Positions 52,906 through 61,979 of a DNA stretch of 64,000 bases are shown one piece after another. The notes under the pieces are model-generated. The model did not search any database and had not been told where the DNA came from. It worked only from the letters and a program-made list of their open reading frames with translations. The position numbers and the translations under genes are program-made. Position 1 is the first letter of the stretch. Every line of letters begins with the position of its first letter. The stretch comes from Paenibacillus sp. FSL R7-0204 (GTDB taxonomy: Bacteria > Bacillota > Bacilli > Paenibacillales > Paenibacillaceae), in contig NZ_JBBOCA010000001.1 of assembly GCF_038002225.1 (NCBI RefSeq), positions 434,001 through 498,000 on the forward strand, written 5' to 3'.

Positions 52906-53649
52906 ATGGCTATTGAGGTCTTCAACCGTTACGAGAACAAATATCTGTTCGACCATGAATCCTATCTGAAGCTCTATCATGAACTGCTGGAATATATGGA
53001 GCCTGATGCATACAACAAGCAGCACGAATATTATTCCATCACCAATCTGTATTATGACACCCCGCAGAATTCCCTGATCCGCAGCAGCCTGGCGAAGCCG
53101 AAGTACAAGGAGAAGCTCCGCATCAGAGCCTACGGCATTCCTGAAGGCGACACCAGAGTCTATCTGGAGATCAAGAAGAAGGTGCTGGGCCTGGTTAACA
53201 AAAGAAGAACCCCGCTGAAGCTGGATGAAGCCTATGCATTCATCGAGAGCGGCAGGGAGCCTGAATTCGAGAGCTATATGAACAAGCAGGTGATCGAAGA
53301 GATCAAGTACTTGCTGACCCGCTATGATCTGCAGCCGAAGCTGTATTTGTCCTATGACCGTAAGGCTATGTTTTGTAAAAATAACCGAGATCTCCGCATC
53401 ACCTTCGATACCAATATCCGCTGCCGCCGGTATGATCTGAAGATGGAGCATGGCGTGTATGGCGAGGAGCTGCTGGAGCCGAGACAATGGCTGATGGAAG
53501 TGAAGGCGGAGAAGACCATTCCGGTCTGGCTGGCCAAGATGCTGTCGGAGCATCAGATGTACCGCACCAGCTTCTCCAAGTACGGCAACGAATACAAAAA
53601 AATGCTGCGAAACAGCCAATCAGAAAGAGAGCGTGTCCGCTATGCTTGA
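52906..53649 (+). CDS. VTC-domain protein, possible polyphosphate polymerase
   Basis: 247 residues, a single VTC domain. RYENKYLF (the E-x-K motif of the triphosphate-tunnel fold), YYSITNLYYDTP, KEKLRIRAYG, RVYLEIKKKV, LSYDRKAMF and WLMEVKAEKTIPVWL supply alternating acidic and basic residues lining a tunnel. In yeast Vtc4 this fold makes polyphosphate from ATP; bacterial single-domain members mostly lack biochemical proof. It is the first gene of a three-gene operon and overlaps the DUF4956 gene by 8 bases. Confidence 0.9.
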   Translation: MAIEVFNRYENKYLFDHESYLKLYHELLEYMEPDAYNKQHEYYSITNLYYDTPQNSLIRSSLAKPKYKEKLRIRAYGIPEGDTRVYLEIKKKVLGLVNKRRTPLKLDEAYAFIESGREPEFESYMNKQVIEEIKYLLTRYDLQPKLYLSYDRKAMFCKNNRDLRITFDTNIRCRRYDLKMEHGVYGEELLEPRQWLMEVKAEKTIPVWLAKMLSEHQMYRTSFSKYGNEYKKMLRNSQSERERVRYA

Positions 53650-54325
53650 TTCATTATTTTCCGTAGCTGAGTCTACTTCAGAACTAACATTCATGAATGC
53701 TGCCTTAACCATCGTCATCGCCATTATCCTCGGCGGACTGATCAGCTTCACCTACATGAAGACGAGCCCTGCCGGATACTCTCAGAGCTTCACGCTGACC
53801 ATGGTACTGCTGCCGGTTATTGTAGCGATCATCATTTTGCTTATCGGCAGCAATGTGGCCCGGGCCTTCAGCCTGGCGGGTGCCTTCTCGATTATCCGGT
53901 TCCGAAGCGCCCCCGGCGATCCGAAGGATATCACTTTCGTTCTGTTCACTATGGCCTCCGGGCTGGCCTGCGGGGTAGGAGCGTTCGGTTATGCGGTATT
54001 CTTCACCCTGATTCTCTGCGTGCTGATGGTCCTGCTTAACCGAACGGGCTTTGGACTTAAGAAGACGATGCACAAGACACTGAAGGTAACGATCCCTGAG
54101 AATCTGGGCTATGAGGAAGCCTTCGCAGAGGTCTTCAATACCTTCAATGTGGCCTACGAGCTGAAGAAGATCAGAACCACGGAGCTGGGCAGCCTGTATG
54201 AGCTGGTCTACGCTGTAACGATTGATGAGCAGACGAGCCAGAAGGAGCTGCTGGACGCCATCCGTACACGTAACGGGAACCTGGATCTCTCACTGACCAT
54301 GGCGCCCGTCATGAATGAATATTAA
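53642..54325 (+). CDS. DUF4956 membrane protein
   Basis: 227 residues: three or four transmembrane helices in the first 150 residues (NAALTIVIAIILGGLISFTY; LPVIVAIIILLIGSNVARAF), the hallmark SLAGAFSIIRFRSAPGDPKD, and a soluble C-terminal ferredoxin-like domain (VTIPENLGYEEAFAEVFNTF). DUF4956 usually lies next to VTC-domain genes, and a channel or anchor role is inferred. ATG 53642 is preferred over GTG 53633 by spacing to AAAGAGAG. Confidence 0.9.
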   Translation: MLDSLFSVAESTSELTFMNAALTIVIAIILGGLISFTYMKTSPAGYSQSFTLTMVLLPVIVAIIILLIGSNVARAFSLAGAFSIIRFRSAPGDPKDITFVLFTMASGLACGVGAFGYAVFFTLILCVLMVLLNRTGFGLKKTMHKTLKVTIPENLGYEEAFAEVFNTFNVAYELKKIRTTELGSLYELVYAVTIDEQTSQKELLDAIRTRNGNLDLSLTMAPVMNEY

Positions 54326-54352
54326 TCCGCTGCAGGAAGGGAATGATGACTG

Positions 54353-56596
54353 ATGAAGAACAGATTAACAGCCGGTAAAATAGGACTTATGCTGCTATGC
54401 GCCGCAGTCATGTCGGCATGCAGTGCAAAAGCTGCTACGCCATCTGATACAAGTAACAACGTGAGTACATCAGTTGCGGCTGCGCAGAGTAGTACCTCTG
54501 CCGCCGTGCAGCTGGCAAGTGTAAAGGCAGCAGATCTTGTGACTTGGGAGGAAGAGGATGCTGTTATCGCTTGGACAGCAGCAGATTCGACTGCTATAAC
54601 TCTGAATGGGACTGCTGCTGTGGTAGACGGTGCAGGCGCCACAGCACAAGAGGGCACAGTGACCATTACGAAGGCAGGCACTTATGTGCTCAGCGGTACA
54701 CTAAGTGACGGACAGATTATCGTAGATGAGCAGGCCAAAGGGACCGTAAGGCTGGTGCTGAATGGCGCTCACCTGACGGACAGCGATAATGCTCCGGTCT
54801 ACATTAAGGAAGCCGGCAAAGTGGTCATCACCTTGCAGGAAGGCACGGATAACAGTGTGACAGATGGAGCTGCGTATGTGTTCGCAGATGGGGCTGAGGA
54901 TGAGCCAGGCGCTGCGGTCTTCAGCAAAGCCGACCTGACGGTTAACGGCACCGGCAAGCTGACGGTAACCGGCAACTATAACGACGGTATCACCAGCAAG
55001 GATGATCTGAAAATCATGTCCGGCACCATTGAAGTGAAGGCAGCGGATGACGGTATTGTCGGTAAGGACCTAGTAGCTATACAGGACGGCAATATTACAA
55101 TTCATGCAGGAGGCGACGGTATCAAATCAACCAATGCCAAGGATGCTGCCAAGGGCTTCATCGCCATTGCCGCCGGAACCTTCAACATCACGGCCGGTAA
55201 TGACGGGATTCAAGCGGAGACCGCTGCTGTCATCGACGGCGGCACCTACACGCTGGTGACTGGCGGCGGCTATGTGAATGCCGAGGTGAAGACCGGCGAT
55301 CAGGGAGGGCCGGGAATGGGCGGCGGCTTCGGCCAGCGTCCGGAGGGCGGAGCCTTCCCTGCTCCCGGGGAAGAAGGGGGTACGCCGCCTGCGATGGATG
55401 CTGCGCCGGCTGCTGACCAGCCCCAAGCAGCGGAGAGTGGCACCGCAGCAGCGGCACAGACGGACACCGCAGCAGCGGCGGAGACAGAATCCGTCAGCGC
55501 CAAAGGGATTAAGGCAGGCGGCGACCTGACGGTGAACGGCGGAAGCTTCACAATCGATGCCGCAGATGATGCGCTGCACAGCAACAGCAGTATCTCGGTA
55601 ACGGATGGGGAATTCCAGATCGCTACAGGGGATGACGGGCTTCACGCCGATGCTCTGGTCTCGATATCGGGCGGCACCGTCAATATTACGCGGAGCTATG
55701 AAGGGATAGAAGGGGCGGACATCACCATATCCGGCGGTGAGATCCATGTGACAGCCACAGACGATGGCGTCAATGTGGCCGGAGGCAACGATACTAATAC
55801 GGCAGCAGGAACGCAGGCTCAGGATTCGTTCAGCAGCACCGGCAGCAACCTGCTGACCATCAGCGGCGGCACCTTGATTGTAGATGCCGCAGGCGATGGC
55901 CTGGACTCCAACGGCTCGGTGACTATGACCGGAGGCACCGTTATTGTGAATGGCCCCGAGAACTCGGGCAACGGCGCCTTAGATTATGACGGAGCCTTCA
56001 ACATCACCGGCGGATTCCTGGTAGCCGCAGGTGCATCAGGAATGGCACAGGCTCCGGGCGAAGACTCCGGCCAGTATTCGGTAAGCGTGGAGTTCGCTGC
56101 AACCCAGCAGGCTGGAACGATGGTTCACCTGGAAGATGCTGACGGCAAGGCCATTCTGGCCTTCACTCCGGCGAAGAGCTTCCAGACCGTAGTGGTCAGC
56201 GCTCCAGAGCTTACGGACGGCTCTTATACCGTCTATACCGGAGGCAGCTCTACTGGAACAGCTGCGGATGGACTGTATACCGGCGGGACGTACAGCGGGG
56301 GCAGCAAATTCGTTACTTTTGACATCACCAGTACAGTGACATGGGTGAATGCATCGGGTGTAACCACAGGCGGCAGCGGTATGGGCGGGCCGGGAGGTGG
56401 CGGCTTCGGCGGCGGCAGAGGCAACAGAGCCGGAGCAGGAGACGGACCAGGCGGAGAGGGAGGAACGCCGCCTGCGGACGCAGGCACCACGAAGCCAGCC
56501 GACGCGGGCACCACGAAGCCAGCCGATGCGGGTACCACGAAGCCAGCCGATGCGGGTACTACAGCTCCAGACAGCGCAGGTACAAGCAAGAATTAA
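54353..56596 (+). CDS. Lipoprotein with DUF4353/Cthe_2159-like beta-helix
   Basis: 747 residues. Lipobox MSACS (Cys about 23), Thr/Ser-rich tether, then a repetitive parallel beta-helix with recurrent GTI.VKAADDGIVGKD, ADDALHSNSSISVTDGEF, TGDDGLHADALVSISGGT and AAGDGLDSNGSVTMTGGT turns, as in the Cthe_2159 carbohydrate-binding family (DUF4353). Two Gly/Pro-rich insertions (about 320-350 and 675-700) and a C-terminal PADAGTTK repeat follow. It is probably a surface protein that binds acidic polysaccharide with Ca. It is the last gene of the VTC operon, 27 bases after DUF4956, and is followed by a good terminator. Confidence 0.9.
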   Translation: MKNRLTAGKIGLMLLCAAVMSACSAKAATPSDTSNNVSTSVAAAQSSTSAAVQLASVKAADLVTWEEEDAVIAWTAADSTAITLNGTAAVVDGAGATAQEGTVTITKAGTYVLSGTLSDGQIIVDEQAKGTVRLVLNGAHLTDSDNAPVYIKEAGKVVITLQEGTDNSVTDGAAYVFADGAEDEPGAAVFSKADLTVNGTGKLTVTGNYNDGITSKDDLKIMSGTIEVKAADDGIVGKDLVAIQDGNITIHAGGDGIKSTNAKDAAKGFIAIAAGTFNITAGNDGIQAETAAVIDGGTYTLVTGGGYVNAEVKTGDQGGPGMGGGFGQRPEGGAFPAPGEEGGTPPAMDAAPAADQPQAAESGTAAAAQTDTAAAAETESVSAKGIKAGGDLTVNGGSFTIDAADDALHSNSSISVTDGEFQIATGDDGLHADALVSISGGTVNITRSYEGIEGADITISGGEIHVTATDDGVNVAGGNDTNTAAGTQAQDSFSSTGSNLLTISGGTLIVDAAGDGLDSNGSVTMTGGTVIVNGPENSGNGALDYDGAFNITGGFLVAAGASGMAQAPGEDSGQYSVSVEFAATQQAGTMVHLEDADGKAILAFTPAKSFQTVVVSAPELTDGSYTVYTGGSSTGTAADGLYTGGTYSGGSKFVTFDITSTVTWVNASGVTTGGSGMGGPGGGGFGGGRGNRAGAGDGPGGEGGTPPADAGTTKPADAGTTKPADAGTTKPADAGTTAPDSAGTSKN
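56477..56572 (+). repeat. 24-bp tandem repeat encoding PADAGTTK
   Basis: About four units of GAYGCRGGYACYACGAAGCC-type sequence inside the lipoprotein gene, giving an eight-residue repeat; the last unit diverges. Slippage at such repeats could vary tether length between strains. Confidence 0.85.
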
Positions 56597-56610
56597 GCAG
56601 GACAGCAGAG

Positions 56611-56645
56611 CAGAGACTATCCATTAGCGGATAGTCTCTGTTTTT
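56611..56645. terminator. Terminator of the VTC operon
   Basis: CAGAGACTATCC pairs with GGATAGTCTCTG across ATTAGC, then TTTTT. Confidence 0.93.
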
Positions 56646-56670
56646 GTACAAATATAAGTGTGATCAGCGG

Positions 56671-57585
56671 CTACATGAAGTCGAAATAGTAGCGGATCAC
56701 ATGGAAGAATACCGGTGCGGTGTAGGCAAGACTGTCTACGCGGCTCAGATAGCTTTGCTTAAGGGCAGCGAATTTGTCATCGTCCCCGATCAGCAGATCC
56801 CGCTTCAGGACGGAGACTGTCAGGCTGCCGAAGAAGCCGCTGAGACTGATCAGCATGCCGGAGAGATAGCCAAAGGCCGGATTCAGCGGTGTAAGATGAG
56901 AATAGATCAGGTAAGAGCCTGCTGTCGTCACCACGAATGCGCAGACGAAGCCCTCCCAGGTCAGATGGGGATTGGCGGTCGGGACGATCCGGTGTTTGCC
57001 GATGTAGAGCGAGGCCAGATAATGCACGGCATCATTGAGCTGGGTCAGCACCACCAGGAAGAGAACCAGCCCTGCGCCGTATTCCGGCGTGGCGAACTGG
57101 AAATAGGCCAGATGGCTAAGCCCGAAGACCATCAGCATCAGTCCCCACTGCACCGCGCTGACACCGCGCAGGAAGCCGAGCGTTCCCTTGTTAATCAGCC
57201 GGGGAATCGGCAGCAGCAGGAACACATAGACTGGAATGAAGATAATGAACATCCCGTACCATTCCACGTAGATCCAGTAGAATTGCAGCGGAATGGACAG
57301 GTACGCCCAGAGGAACAGCCTGCGGTCTGCTTTTCGGGTGCGGATCATGGAGAAGTATTCCTTGAGGGCGAAGAAGCTCAGGACCATCAGGGAGAGCAGA
57401 GAGACCAGGGCGTTAGACAGGGTAGCCAGGCAGAAGATGAACAGCATGCCCCACCAGGTTCGGATACGGAAGCCGATTCCGGTATAATCCTTGTCCTTCT
57501 GTAATTTGCTGACCACAAGATACAGCACATGGATCACCGATAGAGCTGCAAAGATCAGAACTAGTGTGAATAAAGAACGGTTCAT
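56671..57585 (-). CDS. CdsA-like phosphatidate cytidylyltransferase family protein
   Basis: 304 residues with about eight transmembrane helices. The C-terminal signature region LTWEGFVCAFVVTTAG, LSGFFGSLTVSVLKRDLLIG and FFHVIRYYFDF matches the CTP-transferase fold (G-FFGDLxxSxLKR...KD). The first Asp of the classic FGDL motif reads Ser here (GFFGSL), and the following Asp cluster (GDDDK) is shifted. It is closer to YnbB-type paralogs than to housekeeping CdsA, and no dxr or uppS is adjacent. The ATG at 57585 is preferred to GTG 57597. Confidence 0.82.
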   Translation of the reverse strand: MNRSLFTLVLIFAALSVIHVLYLVVSKLQKDKDYTGIGFRIRTWWGMLFIFCLATLSNALVSLLSLMVLSFFALKEYFSMIRTRKADRRLFLWAYLSIPLQFYWIYVEWYGMFIIFIPVYVFLLLPIPRLINKGTLGFLRGVSAVQWGLMLMVFGLSHLAYFQFATPEYGAGLVLFLVVLTQLNDAVHYLASLYIGKHRIVPTANPHLTWEGFVCAFVVTTAGSYLIYSHLTPLNPAFGYLSGMLISLSGFFGSLTVSVLKRDLLIGDDDKFAALKQSYLSRVDSLAYTAPVFFHVIRYYFDFM

Positions 57586-57703
57586 TACAATCACCAACTT
57601 GTCTCGGGTATCATTTCAATATAGGAATTTTATGCTAAAATAGACAGAGCGTCCAGCTTATTATGAAGTAAAACAACTGACTTGATAAGGGGAAATATTG
57701 TAA

Positions 57704-58249
57704 ATGTCAGCAGATCCATCGGTGTACATCATGCTCACCAATACGGGAACGCTGTTCACGAAGCTCATTCAGGGTTATACCAAAGCGCCGTATAATCATG
57801 CCTCGATCTCGTTTAACCGGGAGCTGTCCGAGCTATATAGCTTTGGAAGGAAGCATCCGGCCAATCCGCTGAACGGGGGGTTCGTGAAGGAGGATATCCG
57901 CACAGGCACCTACAGCAAATACCCGGAGACGACCTGCGTTATCTACGAGCTTCAGGTTACGGACCGTGAGGTTGAGAAAATGAAGCGGGTGCTCCAGGTC
58001 TTCATCCGCAGCCGCCAGAAGTATCTCTACAATATCCTCGGTGTCATCGGCATTGCACTGAAGGAGCCGGTAGAGTTCAGCAACTCGTATTTCTGTTCGC
58101 AGTTTGTTGCCGAGATTCTGGAGCGCTCGGGCATTAAGCTGTGGAACAAGCTGCCTGCACTCGTCACCCCGGATGACTTCCGGCAGAGCGACCGGCTGCA
58201 TCTGGTCTATTACGGCAAGCTGAGCGAATACAAGCCCTCCAGCAGGTAG
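57704..58249 (+). CDS. YiiX/permuted NlpC-P60 cysteine peptidase-like protein
   Basis: 181 residues with the circularly permuted papain fold: catalytic His early (YNHASISF, about 30) and catalytic Cys late (YFCSQFVAEIL, about 130). No signal peptide, so cytoplasmic. The family includes YiiX-like amidases or hydrolases acting on amide or lipid bonds; the substrate is unknown. It is divergent from the CdsA-like gene. Confidence 0.82.
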   Translation: MSADPSVYIMLTNTGTLFTKLIQGYTKAPYNHASISFNRELSELYSFGRKHPANPLNGGFVKEDIRTGTYSKYPETTCVIYELQVTDREVEKMKRVLQVFIRSRQKYLYNILGVIGIALKEPVEFSNSYFCSQFVAEILERSGIKLWNKLPALVTPDDFRQSDRLHLVYYGKLSEYKPSSR

Positions 58250-58252
58250 AGA

Positions 58253-58285
58253 AGTCCTCGTTCCCGGTAGGGAAGGGGACTTTAC
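58253..58285 (+). terminator. Probable terminator after the YiiX-like gene
   Basis: AAGTCC...TTCCC pairs with GGGAA...GGACTT around GGTA, followed by TACTTAT. Confidence 0.6.
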
Positions 58286-58357
58286 TTATACAAGAAACTT
58301 ACCGGGCTTATTCCGCTGGGAGTGTGATATTTTAATTGAAAAAAGGGGAGTGAAGAA

Positions 58358-58831
58358 ATGGTTCACGCCAAGGATGTGCTGGCTGATCAATTGCTGGCTG
58401 GCGCCAATGACCCAAGCTGGCATCTGCCGTATATGCAGGCAACAGAGGAGGTCGCCGAGGAAGAAGCTTTCTGGAAACCCGGCCAAGGGCTGTTCAGCAT
58501 TGCCGAGCTTACCGCTCATCTGTTGTACTGGAATGAAGCCTGGCAGACCCGGTACCGGGAGGGGCATATGGATGCCGTGCCTCCGGTGGGGGATAATCAC
58601 CTGAGCTTCATGCTTCCTGCGGATACTTCCTTCGGTGAGCTCCGCGGCAGACTGGTGGACACAATGCTGGCCTGGCAGGACCTGTTGTCCGAGGAAGGGC
58701 TGGAGAACCAGGTGAACGGGTTCCCGGAGCCCGCGGCATGGTGGGAGCTCATCAGTAATGCGGCGACACATAATGCCTATCATATCGGCCAGATCGTATT
58801 GCTGCATAAGCTGTACACCCTGGCCAAGTAA
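58358..58831 (+). CDS. DinB-superfamily protein, second copy
   Basis: 157 residues with the DinB metal-binding triad pattern: His about 55 (ELTAHLLYWNEAW) and two His in NAATHNAYHIGQIVLLHK. It is closer to the textbook DinB/YfiT pattern than the protein at 17.2 kb. The activity is probably thiol-dependent transfer or hydrolysis; the substrate is unknown. It is monocistronic, with GGGGAG upstream and a terminator after it. Confidence 0.88.
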   Translation: MVHAKDVLADQLLAGANDPSWHLPYMQATEEVAEEEAFWKPGQGLFSIAELTAHLLYWNEAWQTRYREGHMDAVPPVGDNHLSFMLPADTSFGELRGRLVDTMLAWQDLLSEEGLENQVNGFPEPAAWWELISNAATHNAYHIGQIVLLHKLYTLAK

Positions 58832-58856
58832 CGTAAGAAGCATAGAAGGGGCGGAC

Positions 58857-58887
58857 AGACTGGCTGAAGATTCCTGCCGGTCTTTTT
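58857..58887 (+). terminator. Terminator after the second DinB gene
   Basis: AGACTGGC pairs with GCCGGTCT (one G-T) across about 11 bases, followed by TTTTT. Confidence 0.88.
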
Positions 58888-58978
58888 GCTGTGCAGAATA
58901 CCTTATCCTGTATTAATCTGGAGCATGTGATATTCTTGGCATAGGGTCTACCGAAGGGAAAAGAGAGGGATTCATATC

Positions 58979-59854
58979 ATGATTGAGAACATCATCAGAG
59001 GTCTGGAAGCAAGATATGCCTGCCGGCTGGAACGGCTGACAGGGGGATATACGAATCTCACCTATCTGATGGCGGGGGCGGAGCCGCCGCTTGTAGCCAA
59101 AATAACAAATCTGTCCAATGAAGATACGCTCAATGAGGTTCAGGTCATGCGGCTGGTACAGGGAAGCTGTGATACCCCGGTGGTCCATGAGGTGGCAGAG
59201 ATGGACGGAATGCGCATCATCATCATGGACTGCATGCAGGGCGGGAACGCCCAATCGATTCTGGATGCCAGGGACTGGATAAGAGCTGAGCGGATCTACA
59301 GCAGAATGGGGCAGCTGCTGGCTGCCCAGATTCATTCCCGCCCTTATCAGCCGCAAGAGACAGAGATCCGGCTCAGCAACAGGTCTGCACTGGGTCAGGT
59401 GATTCAGAAGCTGGAATTCGTTCCCGCCGCTCTCGGCAGGCAGTCGCTTCACTTTCTGTCTGCGGCGGAGGCCGGGGAGCTTCCGTGGGTCCTGACCCAT
59501 GGCGATTACGGAGTACATAATCTGCTCTGTGAAGCCGATGATATACTGCATGTGCTGGACTGGGAATGGGCGGAATGGGGCAGCCCGCTGAATGATGTAG
59601 CCTGGGTCTGCTGGTTCACGAAGCACCATTATCCCGTACAATCCGTGCTGCTTAACACGGCCTTCATGCAGGGCTATCTGTCTGTTAACCCGTTATCTTT
59701 CACACCGCAGCAGATGAAGGCGGCGAGTCTGTACAGGGTATGGAATATCCTGCACCGCCTGCAGATAGCGCCTAAGGAAGTGCAGCGTGAATGGGTCAGA
59801 CGTCTCGAATGGACACTGGATGAGGACTTCGCAGAGCTGCACGGAATTAGCTGA
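58979..59854 (+). CDS. Aminoglycoside-phosphotransferase-fold kinase
   Basis: 291 residues: N-lobe (LTGGYTNLTYLMAGAEPPLV; AKIT with the ATP Lys), catalytic loop THGDYGVHNLL (Asp about 177) and metal-binding VLDWEWAEWG. It is similar in build to choline or fructosamine kinase-like APH proteins; the substrate is unknown. It reads alone, with AGAGAGG before the ATG, and is convergent with the lipid kinase gene. Confidence 0.87.
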   Translation: MIENIIRGLEARYACRLERLTGGYTNLTYLMAGAEPPLVAKITNLSNEDTLNEVQVMRLVQGSCDTPVVHEVAEMDGMRIIIMDCMQGGNAQSILDARDWIRAERIYSRMGQLLAAQIHSRPYQPQETEIRLSNRSALGQVIQKLEFVPAALGRQSLHFLSAAEAGELPWVLTHGDYGVHNLLCEADDILHVLDWEWAEWGSPLNDVAWVCWFTKHHYPVQSVLLNTAFMQGYLSVNPLSFTPQQMKAASLYRVWNILHRLQIAPKEVQREWVRRLEWTLDEDFAELHGIS

Positions 59855-59917
59855 GGAAGAGGCTTTTGCCGAATGCCTGTGATCTGTAGCCTGGAACTCC
59901 TGAGTTGTCAGAGCTGA

Positions 59918-60805
59918 TCAGTCCTCCGGCACCACGACCTGAATGTGGCGCGGAATGGTGCTTAAGCGAATCGGCAGCGGTGGACCTTGCTCGCCGTCCA
60001 CATTCGTCTGTACCGGCTCGGTGGAGCGGACGGAGACCTCCTTGGCTGTGAAGTAGATGACATCCTTATGATTCCGCAGATTGCCGAGCAGCAGGGAGAT
60101 GCTGACCGTAACGGAATTCAGCAGGTGCAGGTCCTTGACGATGAAGCAATGGAGCAGGCCGTCATCTACAGCGGCAGCAGGGGCAAGCTTCTCGAAGCCG
60201 CCGACGGAATTCGTCAGCGCAGCAATGAACAGCGGGGAGGAGCCTTCCCAGATCTCCCCGTCGTGAGTAATCGTCAGGGTATGTGCAGTATTGCTGGCCA
60301 GCTCCTTAATGCCCTCTTTTAGATAAGCAAGGAACCCGAGCCGGCTCTTGTCTTCGGAGCTGACCGAGGAGAGGGAGCCTGCCAGAGAGCCTGCGGCCAC
60401 CACATTGACGAACAGCCGGTCATTCATCCGGCCCATATCGACTCTTCGGGTCCGGGGCGAAGCCAGACTCTGGATTGCCTCTTCAGGAACAAGCGGAATC
60501 TGTAGCGCGCGGGCGAAATCATTGACGGTGCCCATTGGAACAATGCCAAGTGTAGGGCGGTGCTGCTGATCTGTGAGGCCGTTCATCGTCTCATGGAGCG
60601 TTCCGTCTCCTCCAATGGCAACCACCAGATCATAGCACTCGGCGCAGGCCTGGAGGCAGAAGGCGGTTGCATCTCCTTCTCCTGCGGTCTCCTGGACGGT
60701 AACCTGATATCCTGCACCTTGCAGCACCTCTTCCGCTGCTCTGATATAATCCCGCGCCTCTGCCTTGCCGGACGACGGGTTCATGATGACCATGGCCTGC
60801 TGCAT
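59918..60805 (-). CDS. DagK/YegS-type lipid kinase
   Basis: 295 residues: MVIMNPSSGKAEARD at the N terminus, the nucleotide-binding VVAIGGDGTLHETMNGL, GIVPMGTVNDFARAL and a C-terminal beta domain (VDDGLLHCFIV; VQTNVDGEQG). It phosphorylates diacylglycerol or a related lipid at the membrane surface. GAGAGGAG lies 8 bases before the ATG. It may be a paralog of the housekeeping DgkB. Confidence 0.92.
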   Translation of the reverse strand: MQQAMVIMNPSSGKAEARDYIRAAEEVLQGAGYQVTVQETAGEGDATAFCLQACAECYDLVVAIGGDGTLHETMNGLTDQQHRPTLGIVPMGTVNDFARALQIPLVPEEAIQSLASPRTRRVDMGRMNDRLFVNVVAAGSLAGSLSSVSSEDKSRLGFLAYLKEGIKELASNTAHTLTITHDGEIWEGSSPLFIAALTNSVGGFEKLAPAAAVDDGLLHCFIVKDLHLLNSVTVSISLLLGNLRNHKDVIYFTAKEVSVRSTEPVQTNVDGEQGPPLPIRLSTIPRHIQVVVPED

Positions 60806-60870
60806 ACTGCACTCCTCTCTCTTGTAACCGGATTAATATCCATTAACCAACTAAGTATAGCGTTTGAATC

Positions 60871-60905
60871 AAAAGCGCCAAAAGGCGCAGTGTCCCTTTG
60901 GCGCT
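60871..60905 (-). terminator. Terminator of the mini-catalase gene
   Basis: On the minus strand AGCGCCAAAGG pairs with CCTTTTGGCGCT across about 8 bases, followed by TTTTGATT. Confidence 0.88.
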
Positions 60906-60938
60906 GGGCCGGTGTATATCTGCCGCTGTCTGCTGCGG

Positions 60939-61907
60939 CTATCTTCCTTCGATCCGCCGTCCATAAGATTCGGCGTAGGCCGCGCTGCGGAACTTGAGAA
61001 TCGGGTCATCCGAGAGGAGCATGCCGGGTGTAAGGATCGTAGGGTCCATGAGCAGATATTTCGGATCGGGGCAGATCTCTGAAATATGCAGCCGTCCGAG
61101 ATCGATTCTGCGGCGCTCTTCGGGCCAGGCACGCGTGGGATCGTCCGTAGCATCGCCTTCCTCCCCGAGAACAGCGACCAGCTGGAAGATGGCCGGCTCA
61201 TCCTTGAAGCGCAGCTCCAGCTCATCCTCCAGATAGCGGTCCGGCTGCTGCGCAGCCTCTTCCAGCGTCAGTGTGCGTACGCCCGTCTCGGGAACCCACT
61301 CGAACCGGACAGACTGCTGCCTGCCCTCTGCATTGACCAGCACATAAGCATGGATGCAGTAGTAATGACATTCGGCGTAGCTGGCAGGAGGCTTCAGCCG
61401 CCGCACAGCGAACAGGGCCTCCTTGCTCTCGCTGAAATGGCTGACAATTTCCTTCATCAGCTCAATCGGTCCGAGTGTCCCGGTCCGCAGCCGGTGGGCC
61501 ATACGCACAATGTCGATGAAGGACTCCGGGGTCCGCGCAAAAAAGACAGGGACGGTCACTCCAAGCAGATTCGTAACCTCGCCATCCGGCAGGATGAACT
61601 GGACAGCCATCCCCTTGGCAGGGGAGAGCAGATCCGCCAGTGCCGGATCGGTGGAGCTGCCCGAGAAGCGGATAATGGCATTCACCTGCTGCTCCTGAAG
61701 GTGTTCCGCTTCCGTGAACTCCTTCCCCAGTCCGCTCGGACGGAAAAAGCCGCGGCAGCAGACTCCCGCCGCATGGGCACGCCGGTATCCGGGATGGACA
61801 CCGGACAGTTTCTCGATCGCGTCTACTGCCTCGGCGGCAAGCGCTGTATTCTCCCCGGTGTCTGCGGCAGGCTGGCTGCTGCTGTGCTCCGATTCCGATT
61901 CATTCAT
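60939..61907 (-). CDS. Catalase-related heme peroxidase (SrpA-like mini-catalase)
   Basis: 322 residues, far shorter than catalase (about 480 or more). The distal His region GVHPGYRRAHAAGVCCRGFF, the Asn/Phe region (VTVPVFFARTPESFIDIV) and the proximal heme-ligand Tyr in LKFRSAAYAESYGRR at the C terminus are present. Small catalase-fold proteins act as organic-hydroperoxide peroxidases more than catalases. No signal peptide. ATG 61907 has AAGGAG 12 bases upstream; the GTG at 61919 abuts that site. Confidence 0.87.
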   Translation of the reverse strand: MNESESEHSSSQPAADTGENTALAAEAVDAIEKLSGVHPGYRRAHAAGVCCRGFFRPSGLGKEFTEAEHLQEQQVNAIIRFSGSSTDPALADLLSPAKGMAVQFILPDGEVTNLLGVTVPVFFARTPESFIDIVRMAHRLRTGTLGPIELMKEIVSHFSESKEALFAVRRLKPPASYAECHYYCIHAYVLVNAEGRQQSVRFEWVPETGVRTLTLEEAAQQPDRYLEDELELRFKDEPAIFQLVAVLGEEGDATDDPTRAWPEERRRIDLGRLHISEICPDPKYLLMDPTILTPGMLLSDDPILKFRSAAYAESYGRRIEGR

Positions 61908-61979
61908 ACCCGCTTTCACTCCTTCATGGTCATTTATAACGTATACAAGCTATCTTCTAATTATTACCACTTCCATCAC

